A stretch of 47,959 nt of DNA from Gammaproteobacteria bacterium. GTDB taxonomy: Bacteria; Pseudomonadota; Gammaproteobacteria; Poriferisulfidales; Poriferisulfidaceae. Both the position numbers and the translations under genes were made by a program. The stretch lies in assembly GCA_026713705.1 (NCBI GenBank), contig JAPONY010000077.1, positions 1 through 47,959 of the forward strand, in the 5' to 3' direction. Position 1 is the first letter of the stretch; every line of letters begins with the position of its first letter. Positions 8,769-17,799 of this stretch are shown one piece after another. The notes beneath the pieces are model-generated. The model was not told where the DNA came from. It searched no databases and saw only the letters and a list, made by a program, of their open reading frames with translations.

Positions 8769-11000
8769 ATGTTCGGCGGATTCCCAAAAATCTGGAACCA
8801 GATCTCGACGCAGCTCCATACCAGTTTTGGGGGCGCCGTGGTGCTGATCGTCGCCATTAGTGTTCTCACCATATTCGTTCTCGATCACATTAGGACCATT
8901 CAATACAACATCAGCGAAAAGAGCATGCCCGAAATGCAGGCGGCGTTCTCCGTCGCCCAGCAGACGGCCACGCTCGTCGCGGCGGCCCCTCAGCTCGCGA
9001 CCGCGACGACGTTAGAGCAATTCGAGGATGTTGTCGTGTCGGTGAGTGCGCAAGAAAAGTCCTTCGAGGCTGGACTGGCGGAGATGTTGGAGAAACAGGA
9101 GGAAAGTGAACTTACACGACGAATCAAAGCCGATGGTGCCGGCATTATTCTGGATATCGAAAAAATCAAGGTGCTTGTCCGAGAGCGATTCGACCTCCGT
9201 CAGCACACTGTCAGACTCAAAGAGGAACTGCGTTCGGTGCACGACGCATTGATGGTGATTCTGGCCAGCGAAATCGATAATCAGATGTTCTACACGATGA
9301 CGGGTTACTGGTCTCTGGATGGCAGGCGAGTGCCTCGTTCTGAACATTTCTCCGAATCGGAATTCCAGACCTATCGCCACTTGGTCGAAATTCGCGAAGC
9401 AGCAACGGCGACCACCCAGCTGCTTGCGACAGCATTCACGGTCAGCGACGCCGCACTGCTGGAACCACTGCGAGAAGAATTCGATGCAACGGTCGGTCTT
9501 GCCAGCCGCTCCCTTGACTCCCTCTCAAAACATCCTGCGCATCGAGAGTTGTCCGAGTCTTTTCTGGACTTGCTCTCGATCGGCCGCCGGGAAGGTAATG
9601 GCTTTACTCTCCACGGACGAGAGCTCGCCATTGAGGAAGAATTGTCCTTCCTACTCCACGGCAGCCAAACCTTGGGAGTAGAGATCGTGGCAATGGTAGA
9701 GGAAATTGTGGGCGAATACAGCTTGGCTGCACTGGAAATGGCCGAAAGAGCTACCGACATTACCAAGACAGGCTCAACGCTGCTGCTCATCATCAACATT
9801 GTCAGTATCACTGGCGCAATCTTGATCGGATGGCTCTTCGTAGAACGTCGCCTGATCCGGCGCCTGGGCACTGTTTCTCAACAGATACAGCGCATCGCCG
9901 GCGGCAATCTGGAAATTCCCATCGAAGTGTCCGGTAATGACGAAATTGGAGAATTGGCCAAGGCGCTTGAAGTGTTTCGGCAAAATGCGCTGGAAGTGCA
10001 GCGCCTCAGCCTCGTCGAGCAGCTTGCCGACGAACTGAAAGAGATGTACCAAGATCTGGAGCAAGCGAATGAAAAACTGAAGAGTGCGCAAGACCAGGTC
10101 GTGATGCAGGAAAAACTCGCTGCACTCGGTCAGTTGACCGCGGGAGTCGCACACGAAATCAAGAATCCCATGAATTTCATCATGAACTTCGCCCAAATCT
10201 CGAAAGACCTACTGGAGGAATTGTTGGAAGAAGTCGCCAAAAACAAGCCGGGCGCGGAGGTCGAAGAGGAATACGATGCGGAACTGGTCGACGAAATCGC
10301 CGGAGACCTGACCGGGAATCTGGAACGCATCCACGAACACGGCGCACGCGCCAATCGAATCGTGATGGACATGCTGAAGATGGGCCGACACGATTCCGGG
10401 GACTGGCAGGAGGCCGATATCGGTGTATTACTAAACCAGCATGCCATGCTTGCGTTCCACAGCGCCCGCGCCACCGATCCAGACTTCCAGTTAGACATCC
10501 AGGAAGACTACGCACCGGATGTCGACAAGATCCTGGTGAAACCCCAAGACCTTGGCCGGGTATTCCTGAATCTGGTGACTAACGCGTGCTACGCAACGGA
10601 TGAAAAGCGGAAAGCCCTGGTAGCAGAAAGTGGTGATGCAGGCGTTTATCAGCCGACACTCCACCTAAGCACACAGTTAGTCGGGGACATTCTCGAGGCT
10701 CACGTCCGCGACAATGGAAATGGCATTCCCGAATCCGCGTTGAAGGAAATTTTCAACCCGTTCTTCACCACGAAGCCACCGGACAAGGGTACGGGTCTCG
10801 GATTGTCGCTGTCCGGCGACATTGTTCGAGAACATGGCGGCGAATTCCGCGTAGACACGAAAGAGGGTGAATATACCGATATGATTGTCTGCCTGCCCCT
10901 CAAAACCCCGGAAAGTCTGACAGCAGAAACTCCAGAGGAAACCGAGCCCGAAGCTTCGGCAGGCGCCACGGAAGAAGACGCTTCTCAGGAAAGCGCCTAA
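8769..11000 (+). CDS. membrane sensor histidine kinase with long periplasmic helical domain and HAMP
   Basis: 743 aa. TM1 at about residues 20-42, a periplasmic region of roughly 290 residues rich in helices and short of Cys, TM2 at about 336-356, a HAMP domain (RRLGTVSQQIQRIAGGNLEIP to about residue 410), and a coiled coil. The phosphoacceptor is His462 in GVAHEIKNP. The catalytic ATPase has an N-box NLVTNACYAT, a G1 box DNGNGIP, FFTTKP and GTGLGLSLS. The C-terminus is an acidic, low-complexity tail rich in Glu and Ala. The long helical periplasmic domain and adjacent binding protein recall TorS/TorT. The likely phosphate acceptor is the REC-PP2C protein of the same operon. Its last four bases overlap the end of the first STAS gene on the other strand. 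Confidence 0.88.
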   Translation: MFGGFPKIWNQISTQLHTSFGGAVVLIVAISVLTIFVLDHIRTIQYNISEKSMPEMQAAFSVAQQTATLVAAAPQLATATTLEQFEDVVVSVSAQEKSFEAGLAEMLEKQEESELTRRIKADGAGIILDIEKIKVLVRERFDLRQHTVRLKEELRSVHDALMVILASEIDNQMFYTMTGYWSLDGRRVPRSEHFSESEFQTYRHLVEIREAATATTQLLATAFTVSDAALLEPLREEFDATVGLASRSLDSLSKHPAHRELSESFLDLLSIGRREGNGFTLHGRELAIEEELSFLLHGSQTLGVEIVAMVEEIVGEYSLAALEMAERATDITKTGSTLLLIINIVSITGAILIGWLFVERRLIRRLGTVSQQIQRIAGGNLEIPIEVSGNDEIGELAKALEVFRQNALEVQRLSLVEQLADELKEMYQDLEQANEKLKSAQDQVVMQEKLAALGQLTAGVAHEIKNPMNFIMNFAQISKDLLEELLEEVAKNKPGAEVEEEYDAELVDEIAGDLTGNLERIHEHGARANRIVMDMLKMGRHDSGDWQEADIGVLLNQHAMLAFHSARATDPDFQLDIQEDYAPDVDKILVKPQDLGRVFLNLVTNACYATDEKRKALVAESGDAGVYQPTLHLSTQLVGDILEAHVRDNGNGIPESALKEIFNPFFTTKPPDKGTGLGLSLSGDIVREHGGEFRVDTKEGEYTDMIVCLPLKTPESLTAETPEETEPEASAGATEEDASQESA

Positions 11001-11353
11001 CCTGTCACTGCAGAGACTGCCTCAGAAGGAGACTCGTAGACATCAATAACTTTGTCGAATCCGGCAGTCCTAACCATAGAACTCACTGCTTCCGACAAAG
11101 AGCAGATAGAGAATTTTATGCCTTCGGCATGAAGGGTTTTCGCAACGATCAGAATTGCGCGCAATCCGGCACTACTGATATAGGTCAGAGTCTTTAGATC
11201 AAAGATTACGGCACCTCCATCGTAAGACCTGACGTTTTGGTTAAGTCCGGCATGGAACTCTTCCGCATTCAGGCCATCAATGTGGCCCACCACGTTGATT
11301 ATGAGTGCGCTTCCGGTCTCGCTGACCTGAAGCTCAAATTGATGTTCAGAAAT
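10997..11353 (-). CDS. STAS-domain anti-sigma factor antagonist 1 (non-canonical ATT start)
   Basis: About 118 aa, SpoIIAA/RsbV-like. The core segment LTYISSAGLRAILIVAKTL holds the serine that RsbW kinases phosphorylate. The conserved N-terminus (SEHQFELQV, matching SETQFELST and SDHQFELQT in the two paralogues) lies upstream of the first GTG (11293). The reading frame between the upstream TAA stop and that point contains no ATG, GTG, TTG or CTG. The codon aligned with the paralogue starts is ATT (complement of 11351-11353). Either translation begins at AUU, or a five-base insertion after a GTG-GCG-AT remnant has shifted a former start. The gene is convergent with, and overlaps by three bases, the histidine kinase stop region. 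Confidence 0.75.
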   Translation of the reverse strand: MSEHQFELQVSETGSALIINVVGHIDGLNAEEFHAGLNQNVRSYDGGAVIFDLKTLTYISSAGLRAILIVAKTLHAEGIKFSICSLSEAVSSMVRTAGFDKVIDVYESPSEAVSAVTG

Positions 11354-11467
11354 GGTATCGCCACTCGCAAAAGATTACTTTAATCATAGCATACGGCTGC
11401 TAAAAACACGGGGAGGAGTGGCGGAGGATCGTCAATCAGGCGGGAACAATAACCCGCCGCACAACAC

Positions 11468-11830
11468 TCACTGCGCCACCGCGTCAATAGCCGAGGAACG
11501 GGACACGTAAACATCGATAATGTTGTCAAAGCCGGTAGCCTGGATGATGTCCAAGATCGAACTGGGCAAAGAGCAGAGCGCAAACCTTTTGCTCCGCCGA
11601 CTCAATGCCTCGGCAACAAGCAGGACTACGCGCAATCCTGCACTGCTGATGTAGGACAGGTCCTCAAAATCCAGAATGATGGCAGATCCACCGTATTCCT
11701 GGGCTGTTTGCTCTAGGCCCCCCCGAAATTCACGCGTGTTCATGCCGTCGACACGACCCGCCACACTGATTACGAGCGTGCGCTCATGCTCTTCAGTGCT
11801 TAGCTCGAACTGGGTCTCTGAAATCGCCAT
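11468..11830 (-). CDS. STAS-domain anti-sigma factor antagonist 2
   Basis: 120-aa SpoIIAA/RsbV-like protein starting with ATG at 11830 (MAISETQFELST). It has FEDLSYISSAGLRVVLLVAE with the phosphorylatable Ser before AGLR, and a C-terminal helix as in its two neighbours. A longer in-frame extension to 11905 is possible but the paralogues show it is not part of the domain. No strong ribosome site precedes it. A hairpin (GGCGGG, eight-base loop, CCCGCC at 11439-11458) lies just after its stop on the transcribed strand, without an immediate T-run. It is separated from its neighbours by 90 and 114 bases. Confidence 0.85.
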   Translation of the reverse strand: MAISETQFELSTEEHERTLVISVAGRVDGMNTREFRGGLEQTAQEYGGSAIILDFEDLSYISSAGLRVVLLVAEALSRRSKRFALCSLPSSILDIIQATGFDNIIDVYVSRSSAIDAVAQ

Positions 11831-11920
11831 ACGCCAATAGAAAGATAGGGTCTGAAAATATAGTACACCAACGCTCGAACGGCCCGGTGGCCGGTCGGGC
11901 AACAAACCCCTCGGATCTTT

Positions 11921-12280
11921 CTAGCCGGTCGTCGCCGTGACTGCCACGGAGCGAGATTCGTGTATATCGATGATCTTGTCGAAACCGGTAATCTGAATGA
12001 TCTCCATAATGGGATCAGGCAGCGAACACATGGCGAACTTGATTTGTTTGCTCTTGAGCGTCTTTGCAATAAGCAAAATGGAACGCAACCCCGCACTACT
12101 GATGTAGGACAGGTTTTCAAGATCCAAGACGATGGCTGGACTGTCGCTAGAACTTTCTGACTTTTGATCTAGGTTTTCTTGAAATTCCTGTGCGTTGACA
12201 CCGTCAATACGGCCAGCGACGCTGATTACAAGTGCCCCTTCAAGCTCTTCGGTCTGCAGCTCAAACTGATGGTCGGAAAT
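11921..12280 (-). CDS. STAS-domain anti-sigma factor antagonist 3 (ATT or ATA start)
   Basis: About 119 aa, same family as the other two (LENLSYISSAGLRSILLIAKTL). The homologous N-terminus reads SDHQFELQTEEL and is preceded by ATA-ATT with no ATG, GTG or TTG in frame back to a TAG stop. A clear Shine-Dalgarno sequence (GGAG) lies seven bases before the ATT, the ideal distance, and four before the ATA. A good promoter upstream (12310-12337) would place the transcript start at about 12303, so an upstream in-frame CTG would fall at the very end of the mRNA. I therefore annotate ATT at 12280 as the start. A shorter start at 12127 would delete the first half of the domain. Confidence 0.75.
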   Translation of the reverse strand: MSDHQFELQTEELEGALVISVAGRIDGVNAQEFQENLDQKSESSSDSPAIVLDLENLSYISSAGLRSILLIAKTLKSKQIKFAMCSLPDPIMEIIQITGFDKIIDIHESRSVAVTATTG

Positions 12281-12309
12281 TATCGTTCTCCAAAAGATGG
12301 ACAGGGCCT

Positions 12310-12337
12310 ATTATAACAATTGAATGCGGTTTACCAA
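12310..12337 (-). promoter_or_regulatory. promoter of STAS gene 3
   Basis: On the minus strand, TTGGTA (complement of 12332-12337, four of six matches), a 16-base spacer and a perfect TATAAT (complement of 12310-12315). It predicts a leader of about 23 bases that contains only the GGAG ribosome site. Confidence 0.55.
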
Positions 12338-12424
12338 ATGACACGGAAACGCCCGATATCCGGGCTGAAAGAAAGGATGGCCCCCGGTTGGTGCGCGACA
12401 GTTTCATTGAATTGCGCCTGAACT

Positions 12425-13741
12425 CACTAGTCCAATAAAACTTTTTTTGCCTGCATATAAGTCTATGATTGCTAAGCGATAAAAGACGGTTTTCCGATGG
12501 TGACGACTTGAGCCACCACGCGCCCTTAGGATAGTCGGGCCTAATCAACCCGGAAAGGACATGTACTCTGGAAAACTCATCTTCTCTCAAGTGATGGAAC
12601 ATCTGCCGATGCGCGCTTTCGACCGTTGCGTTCGCCATTACGGGGGGCATCGCTACGTCAAATCTTTCTCCTGCACCCAGCAACTTTATAGCATGGCGTT
12701 TGCACAACTGACCCACCGGGAAAGTTTGCGTGACCTCGAAATCTGCTTACGGGCACAAAACCACAAGCTTTATCACATGGGTTTTCGCCCCCGGTCGCCC
12801 GCGCCACCTTGGCGCACGCCAACCAGGAGCGAGATTGGCGGATCTATGCCGAGTTCGGCCAAGAACTGATCCAGGTCGCTCGTCCGCTGTACGCCGACGA
12901 GGATCTGGGCCTGGACCTCGACAGTCCGGTGTTCGCGCTGGACTCCTCGACCATCGACTTGTCCCTGTCGGTGTTCTCCTGGGCCCTGTTCCGCAAGACC
13001 AAATCGGCGGTCAAGCTGCACACCCTGTTGGATCTGCAAGGTCCGATTCCGGCCTTTATTCATATCACGCACGGCAAGGTGGCCGACGTGAATATTCTTG
13101 ACCTGCTGCGGCCGGAGCCGGGGGCCTTCTACTTGATGGACCGAGCCTACCTCGACTTCCAGCGCCTGTATGCGTTGAATCGGGCCGGCAGTTTCTTCGT
13201 ACTGCGGGCCAAGAAGAACACCCGCTTTCGGAGACGTAACTCCCGGTCGGTCGACTCGATGCCGAACGTGCTCTGCGACCAGACCATCGTCCTGACCGGC
13301 ACCGACACCCCGGGGTACTACCCGCAACCCTTGCGCCGGATCAAGTATCGGGATCCAGAATCCGGGAAGGTCTTCAACTTCCTGACCAACAATTTTGAAA
13401 TCCCCCCCGCGACGGTGGCGGAACTCTATCGTCACCGCTGGGAGGTGGAACTGTTCTTCAAATGGATCAAACAGCATCTGCGCATCAAGTCGTTCTTCGG
13501 CACCACGGAGAATGCCGTGAAGACGCAGATCTGGACCGCGATTTCGGTGTACGTGCTGGTGGCGATCATCCGCAAGCGCCTCGGAATCGAGGCGGAACTC
13601 TACACGATTCTACAGATTCTGAGCCTGACCCTGTTCGAGAAAACCCCACTATTACAACTACTTACCGAACAGCCGTACCTGATGGACGACCCGACCCCTT
13701 CTAACCAGTTGATTCTAATATAAAATTAGTTGGACTAGAGT
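12425..13741 (+). mobile_element. IS4-family insertion sequence
   Basis: The element is bounded by imperfect inverted ends sharing CTAGTCCAA (12427-12435) and TTGGACTAG (13730-13738). The flanks both carry CCTGAACT (12417-12424 and 13742-13749), which looks like a target-site duplication, so the exact edges are good to a few bases. It carries one transposase gene broken by a frameshift. It lies between the STAS3 promoter and ispA. Confidence 0.75.
12561..13723 (+). pseudogene. IS4-family DDE transposase, frameshifted
   Basis: The N-terminal part (MYSGKLIFSQVMEHLPM to LYHMGF) and the C-terminal part (ERDWRIYAEFGQ onward) together match the usual IS4 transposase of about 385 aa, but lie in different frames. 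The break is at the run CGCCCCCGG near 12787-12795, consistent with loss of one base. The catalytic residues are still visible: first Asp in ALDSSTIDL, second Asp in MDRAYLD, and the Glu in RWEVELFFKWIKQHLRIK. The start has a good ribosome site (GGAAAGGAC). A -1 slip on the C-run would restore full reading, but programmed frameshifting is not usual in this family, so I call it inactive. Confidence 0.8.
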
Positions 13742-13785
13742 CCTGAACTACAATTTCTAGTCAATTTTTGGAGTTAATTGTCAAA

Positions 13786-14664
13786 ATGAATCTCGCCGCG
13801 GAACTCGCCCCATTGCGACAACGGATTGTTGATCGGTTAGAGACAGTCTTGCCGGAATCAGAAGCCCCTCCCAAAAATCTGCATGCAGCCATGCGACACG
13901 GAGCGCTGGTCCCCGGCAAATGTGTCCGGGGATGCCTCGTGTATGCCTCCGGGCAGGCCTTGGGCATCGACGTGGAACGCCTTGATCGTCTGGCCTGCGC
14001 GATGGAACTGGTGCATGCCTACTCCCTGGTGCACGATGACCTGCCGTGCATGGACGACGACGATATCCGGAGAGGACGGCCCTCCTGTCATGCGGCTTAC
14101 GGAGAAGCGACGGCCCTGCTGGCAGGCAATGCCCTGCTGCTGTGCGCCATCATGGAAGTGGCGGGCGATGAAAAATCGTCGGAGGCTCAGTGCAGCGCAG
14201 GAGTCGAGCGATTGTGCAAGGCAGCAGGGTCTTTCGGTATGGTGGGGGGACAGCAAATGGATATCGAATTGGAAAATATGGCGGAATGCCAAATCGACCT
14301 GCTGAATGAGGTCTATCGACTCAAGACCGGATGTCTGTTCCACGTTGCAGTCATGCTGCCGACAGAACTGATGCAAGTCACGCAAGAGCAAAGAGAGGCG
14401 TTGGACACGTACGGGAGGAAAATCGGCTTGGCCTTCCAGATACGAGACGACTTGGAAGACATGGAACAGGATGCCCTGCTTGCGGGCAACGGTGTGCGGC
14501 CGACCTACCCGGTCCTTCTCGGCGTCGAAGAAAGCCGTAAACGGCTTTCCGACCTGGGAACAGAAGCGCTGGAAGCCCTCGATGTGTTCGGGGGGCAAGC
14601 CGACCTGTTGCGTTCGCTTTGCCAATGGCTCACCGCAGACTCTGGGAATGGGAATGCGGCTTGA
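13786..14664 (+). CDS. ispA: polyprenyl (farnesyl/geranyl) diphosphate synthase
   Basis: Condenses IPP with DMAPP/GPP to make farnesyl diphosphate. The first Asp-rich motif is DDLPCMDDDD at about residues 84-93, with RRGRPSCH after it. The second is QIRDDLEDMEQD near residue 216; the usual DDILD reads DDLED. At 292 aa the length fits IspA. I chose the ATG at 13786; a TTG at 13768 is in frame and overlaps the TTTTGGAG ribosome-like site. The IS4 element ends about 45 bases upstream, so its insertion may have replaced the native promoter; a TACAAT at 13749-13754 just outside the IS could be a -10. Confidence 0.88.
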   Translation: MNLAAELAPLRQRIVDRLETVLPESEAPPKNLHAAMRHGALVPGKCVRGCLVYASGQALGIDVERLDRLACAMELVHAYSLVHDDLPCMDDDDIRRGRPSCHAAYGEATALLAGNALLLCAIMEVAGDEKSSEAQCSAGVERLCKAAGSFGMVGGQQMDIELENMAECQIDLLNEVYRLKTGCLFHVAVMLPTELMQVTQEQREALDTYGRKIGLAFQIRDDLEDMEQDALLAGNGVRPTYPVLLGVEESRKRLSDLGTEALEALDVFGGQADLLRSLCQWLTADSGNGNAA

Positions 14665-14755
14665 AGCGCAAGTTCGAAGCCCCATGCGGCCTGCAATGCC
14701 AAGGACATTAACGGTTATACAAGGCCGTGCGTAACAAGGCAGAGCCCTGAATCAG

Positions 14756-15829
14756 ATGTCGACTTCAATTCCGAGGGAATCCAAAGACAGCGATAGTGAT
14801 ATCGCATACCAGGAAAAGATTCTGCAAGGCGTTTCCCGCACCTTCGCTCTCACCATTCCACGGCTCCCTGACCCATTGCGCAACGTGGTCGGCAATGCTT
14901 ATCTCCTCTGCCGCATTACGGACACCATTGAAGATGAACCCAATCTGTCCGCAGAACAAAAGAAAATGTTCTCGGAGCGTTTCATTAAAGTCGTGGCTGA
15001 CCAGGAAGGCACAGAGCCTTTCGCATCCGAACTCGGTGCGTTGCTGTCCTCCTCGACCACGGAAGACGAATACGATTTAATCGCCAATACCGATCGGGTC
15101 ATTCGGATCACCCACGGATTTCGCCCTGCCCAGCGAAATTCCCTTGAACGTTGCGTGAAAATCATGGCGCAGGGAATGTCTGAATTTCAGCAGAATGCGA
15201 CGCCCGACGGCCTGAACGACCTCCCCGACCTCAATCGTTATTGTTATTGCGTCGCGGGCGTAGTCGGCGAGATGTTGACTGATCTTTTCTGTGACTATTC
15301 CGCGGAAATTAACGAACGACGCGAGGATTTGCTCGCACTATCGGTCTCCTTCGGGCAAGGCCTGCAGATGACCAATATCCTCAAGGACATCTGGGATGAT
15401 CAGCGCCGAGGGGCGTGTTGGCTGCCACGCGATGTTTTCCATGCGGCAGGCTACGATCTGGGTGCCTTGTCCACCGGGGAACCCAATCCCGCTTTCTCCA
15501 AGGGACTATTCGAGCTCGTGGCGATTGCCCGGCATCACCTGGCGAACGCATTGCGGTTCATCACCCTCATCCCGCGCCACGAGACCGGCATTCGCTTGCA
15601 CTGCCTGTGGGCACTGGGGATGGCCGTCCTGACCCTACGCCGCATTCACGCGACACCCACTTTCCGGAACGGGCAGGAAGTAAAAATCTCTCGCCGCAGC
15701 GTTCGGGCCGTCGTGGCCGTCACGGGTGCCCTGGTTCGCTCGAACCTGGCCCTGAAACTGCTTTTCGGAACACTGACTTTCGGCCTCCCTCGAGCCAAAA
15801 TGGGCTTCCTCGCACAAGCGCGGTCTTGA
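14756..15829 (+). CDS. squalene synthase-type farnesyl-diphosphate farnesyltransferase
   Basis: Member of the squalene/phytoene synthase family, 357 aa, resembling the single-gene squalene synthase rather than the HpnC/HpnD pair. The Asp-rich motif DTIED is at about residues 56-60 and the second, NILKDIWDD, at about 208-216, with [17 protein letters not shown] between them (the conserved Tyr/Gly-rich helix). It would join two farnesyl diphosphates to give squalene. It sits 91 bases after ispA, which supplies its substrate, and before ispH. Squalene implies hopanoids or sterols, but no cyclase is in the window. Confidence 0.85.
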   Translation: MSTSIPRESKDSDSDIAYQEKILQGVSRTFALTIPRLPDPLRNVVGNAYLLCRITDTIEDEPNLSAEQKKMFSERFIKVVADQEGTEPFASELGALLSSSTTEDEYDLIANTDRVIRITHGFRPAQRNSLERCVKIMAQGMSEFQQNATPDGLNDLPDLNRYCYCVAGVVGEMLTDLFCDYSAEINERREDLLALSVSFGQGLQMTNILKDIWDDQRRGACWLPRDVFHAAGYDLGALSTGEPNPAFSKGLFELVAIARHHLANALRFITLIPRHETGIRLHCLWALGMAVLTLRRIHATPTFRNGQEVKISRRSVRAVVAVTGALVRSNLALKLLFGTLTFGLPRAKMGFLAQARS

Positions 15830-15872
15830 TTGATTTGATGGGTTCTACCGACATTTACAGGGGTAAAATTTT

Positions 15873-15899
15873 TTGACCTTTCATAGCCTTAGCTAATAA
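15873..15899 (+). promoter_or_regulatory. possible ispH promoter
   Basis: TTGACC at 15873-15878 and TAATAA at 15894-15899, spacer 15. A second candidate is TTGTTC (15916-15921) with TAAGAT (15940-15945), spacer 18. Both lie in the 160-base gap between the squalene synthase and ispH genes, which holds no ORF I believe. Confidence 0.3.
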
Positions 15900-15991
15900 G
15901 TTGTTGATGTTGGGATTGTTCTTCGATCTGTGTTTGGTGTAAGATATCGTTGTGGATTTGCTCGAGCAATAGGCAGTTCACGAGAGAAATG

Positions 15992-16969
15992 ATGAAAGTT
16001 ATCTTGGCTCAACCGCGCGGATTTTGCGCCGGAGTTGACCGTGCTATCACGATCGTCGAAAAGGCGCTGGATTTCTATAGCCCTCCGGTCTACGTACGGC
16101 ACGAAATCGTCCACAACCGGCGGGTTGTAAAAAACCTGGAAGCGCAAGGCGTAAAGTTCGTGGAAGAGATTGAGCAGATCCCGGACGGGGCGATCGCCGT
16201 ATTCAGTGCTCATGGCGTCTCTCAGGAAGTCGAGCAAGACGCTTCGCAGCGTGGCCTGCAGTCCATTGATGCCACTTGCCCCCTGGTTTCAAAAGTACAT
16301 AAAGAAGGGCAGCGCTACTCCGCTAAAGGTTACGATGTCATCCTGATCGGGCATGAGAATCACCCCGAGGTCGAGGGGACTCTCGGCCAGATTTCGGGGC
16401 CGGTTCATCTGGTCAGTGATGTGGAGGGCGTCAAAGCACTGAAGGTCCGGGATTCCCAAAAAGTCGCCTACATCACCCAGACCACTTTGTCCGTCGACGA
16501 TACCCGGGATATTATCGAAGCCTTGCGAGAGCGTTTCCCGGAGATCGCTGGACCCGACATCAGGGACATCTGCTACGCCACCCAGAACCGCCAGGCTGCA
16601 GTGCGTGCTCTTGCGACCCAAGTGGATCTGATACTTGTGGTGGGGGCGAAAAATAGTTCTAATTCCAATCGCTTGTGCGAGGTCGGAAACGATAGTGGAA
16701 CGCCGAGCTATTTGGTTGAAGACCCCGCACAAATCGATCCCGAGTGGTTGCGCGGAAAAGAGACTGTCGGGATTACCGCTGGTGCCTCGACTCCCGAGGA
16801 ATTAGTGCAGGAGCTGATTGAGACACTGCGGAAATACGCCGAACTGGAGATTTCCACAATGGACGGGGTCGAGGAAAACGTACATTTCGGTCTTCCTTCT
16901 TCCTTGCAAAGGGTAGCCAAGGAAAGAGTTGACGATGCCCGGAAAGCGGTGCGTTCCGAAGCAGGATAG
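15992..16969 (+). CDS. ispH: 4-hydroxy-3-methylbut-2-enyl diphosphate reductase
   Basis: Last enzyme of the MEP pathway; a 4Fe-4S protein that makes IPP and DMAPP from HMBPP. All three cluster cysteines are visible: GFCAGVDRA near the N-terminus, [11 protein letters not shown], and [10 protein letters not shown]. Active-site histidines lie in HEIVHN and [11 protein letters not shown], and SSNSNRL is conserved. The start [11 protein letters not shown] at 15992 is preferred (a tandem ATG at 15989 is equivalent), with GAGAGA upstream. Translation of the longer frame to 15950 is not supported. With ispA, ispG and the squalene synthase it forms a loose isoprenoid cluster. Confidence 0.95.
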   Translation: MKVILAQPRGFCAGVDRAITIVEKALDFYSPPVYVRHEIVHNRRVVKNLEAQGVKFVEEIEQIPDGAIAVFSAHGVSQEVEQDASQRGLQSIDATCPLVSKVHKEGQRYSAKGYDVILIGHENHPEVEGTLGQISGPVHLVSDVEGVKALKVRDSQKVAYITQTTLSVDDTRDIIEALRERFPEIAGPDIRDICYATQNRQAAVRALATQVDLILVVGAKNSSNSNRLCEVGNDSGTPSYLVEDPAQIDPEWLRGKETVGITAGASTPEELVQELIETLRKYAELEISTMDGVEENVHFGLPSSLQRVAKERVDDARKAVRSEAG

Positions 16970-16983
16970 ACAAAGAAGTCCTT

Positions 16984-17799
16984 TTAGTTCTGGCACTGCG
17001 GGCAGTAAAAACTCGAACGCTGCCCGATTATTCGACTACGCACCGGCTCGCCGCATCGGGAGCATGCCTCGCCCGCGCGCCCGTACACCTGAAGTTCCTG
17101 CGCAAAATAACCCGGCTCCCCCTCCGCTTTCGTAAAATCCCTCAACGTCGTCCCGCCCGCCTTTATCGCCTGACCCAGAATTGTTTTTGCAACCTCGGCC
17201 AATCGCCGATAACGGTCCAAGCCAATCCGTCCCGCGGCGCGAACCGGCGAGATCCCAGCCTCAAACAATGCCTCGCTGGCATAGATATTGCCTAGGCCCA
17301 CCACTATTTTCGAGTCCATCAGAAAATTCTTGACGGCGCCGGAGCGCCCCCGTGACCGAGCGTACAGCCATTCCCCGCTGAATTCCTCTCCCAAGGGTTC
17401 TGGGCCGAGGTTCTTCAGCAGCCGGTGCCGCAGCGGGTCAACACAGGTCCAGTGCAGGCTGCCAAACCGCCGTGGATCTCGGAATCGCAGCGTCGCGCCC
17501 CTCTTCAGGCAGACATCGACATGGTCGTGTGTGCCCGGCGTTGGGAGATTCTGAAGTATCCGTAGCGAGCCCGACATCCCCAGATGCCAAATCAAATGTC
17601 CGTCGTCCAACTCGATCAGCAGATACTTGGCTCGGCGACCGACCGTATGGACGCACTGATTCGCCACAGCGCCTGGAAGTGTCCGGCTGATCGGCCAACG
17701 CAATTGTCGCTGCCGGATGATCATCCGGTCGATTTTCTCCCCGACCAGATGCGGCGCAATCCCGCGACGCACCGTCTCGACTTCCGGCAGTTCGGGCAT
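16984..17799 (-). CDS. mutM: formamidopyrimidine-DNA glycosylase (8-oxoguanine)
   Basis: Base-excision repair enzyme removing 8-oxoG and FapyG with AP-lyase activity. The start is fixed by the catalytic N-terminus MPELPEVET, in which Pro2 is the nucleophile and Glu3 is essential, so the ATG at 17799 is used rather than a start two codons upstream. The C-terminal zinc finger is intact (CSRC, 16 residues, CPQC). At 271 aa it is normal length. Its ATG shares one base with the bioD stop (TGATG), so it is the second gene of a bioD-mutM operon. It is convergent with ispH. Confidence 0.96.
   Translation of the reverse strand: MPELPEVETVRRGIAPHLVGEKIDRMIIRQRQLRWPISRTLPGAVANQCVHTVGRRAKYLLIELDDGHLIWHLGMSGSLRILQNLPTPGTHDHVDVCLKRGATLRFRDPRRFGSLHWTCVDPLRHRLLKNLGPEPLGEEFSGEWLYARSRGRSGAVKNFLMDSKIVVGLGNIYASEALFEAGISPVRAAGRIGLDRYRRLAEVAKTILGQAIKAGGTTLRDFTKAEGEPGYFAQELQVYGRAGEACSRCGEPVRSRIIGQRSSFYCPQCQN

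Noticed and set aside
12232..12438. 68-codon plus-strand frame between STAS3 and the IS
   Set aside because: It overlaps STAS3 and its promoter and runs into the IS end; no domain or conserved feature.
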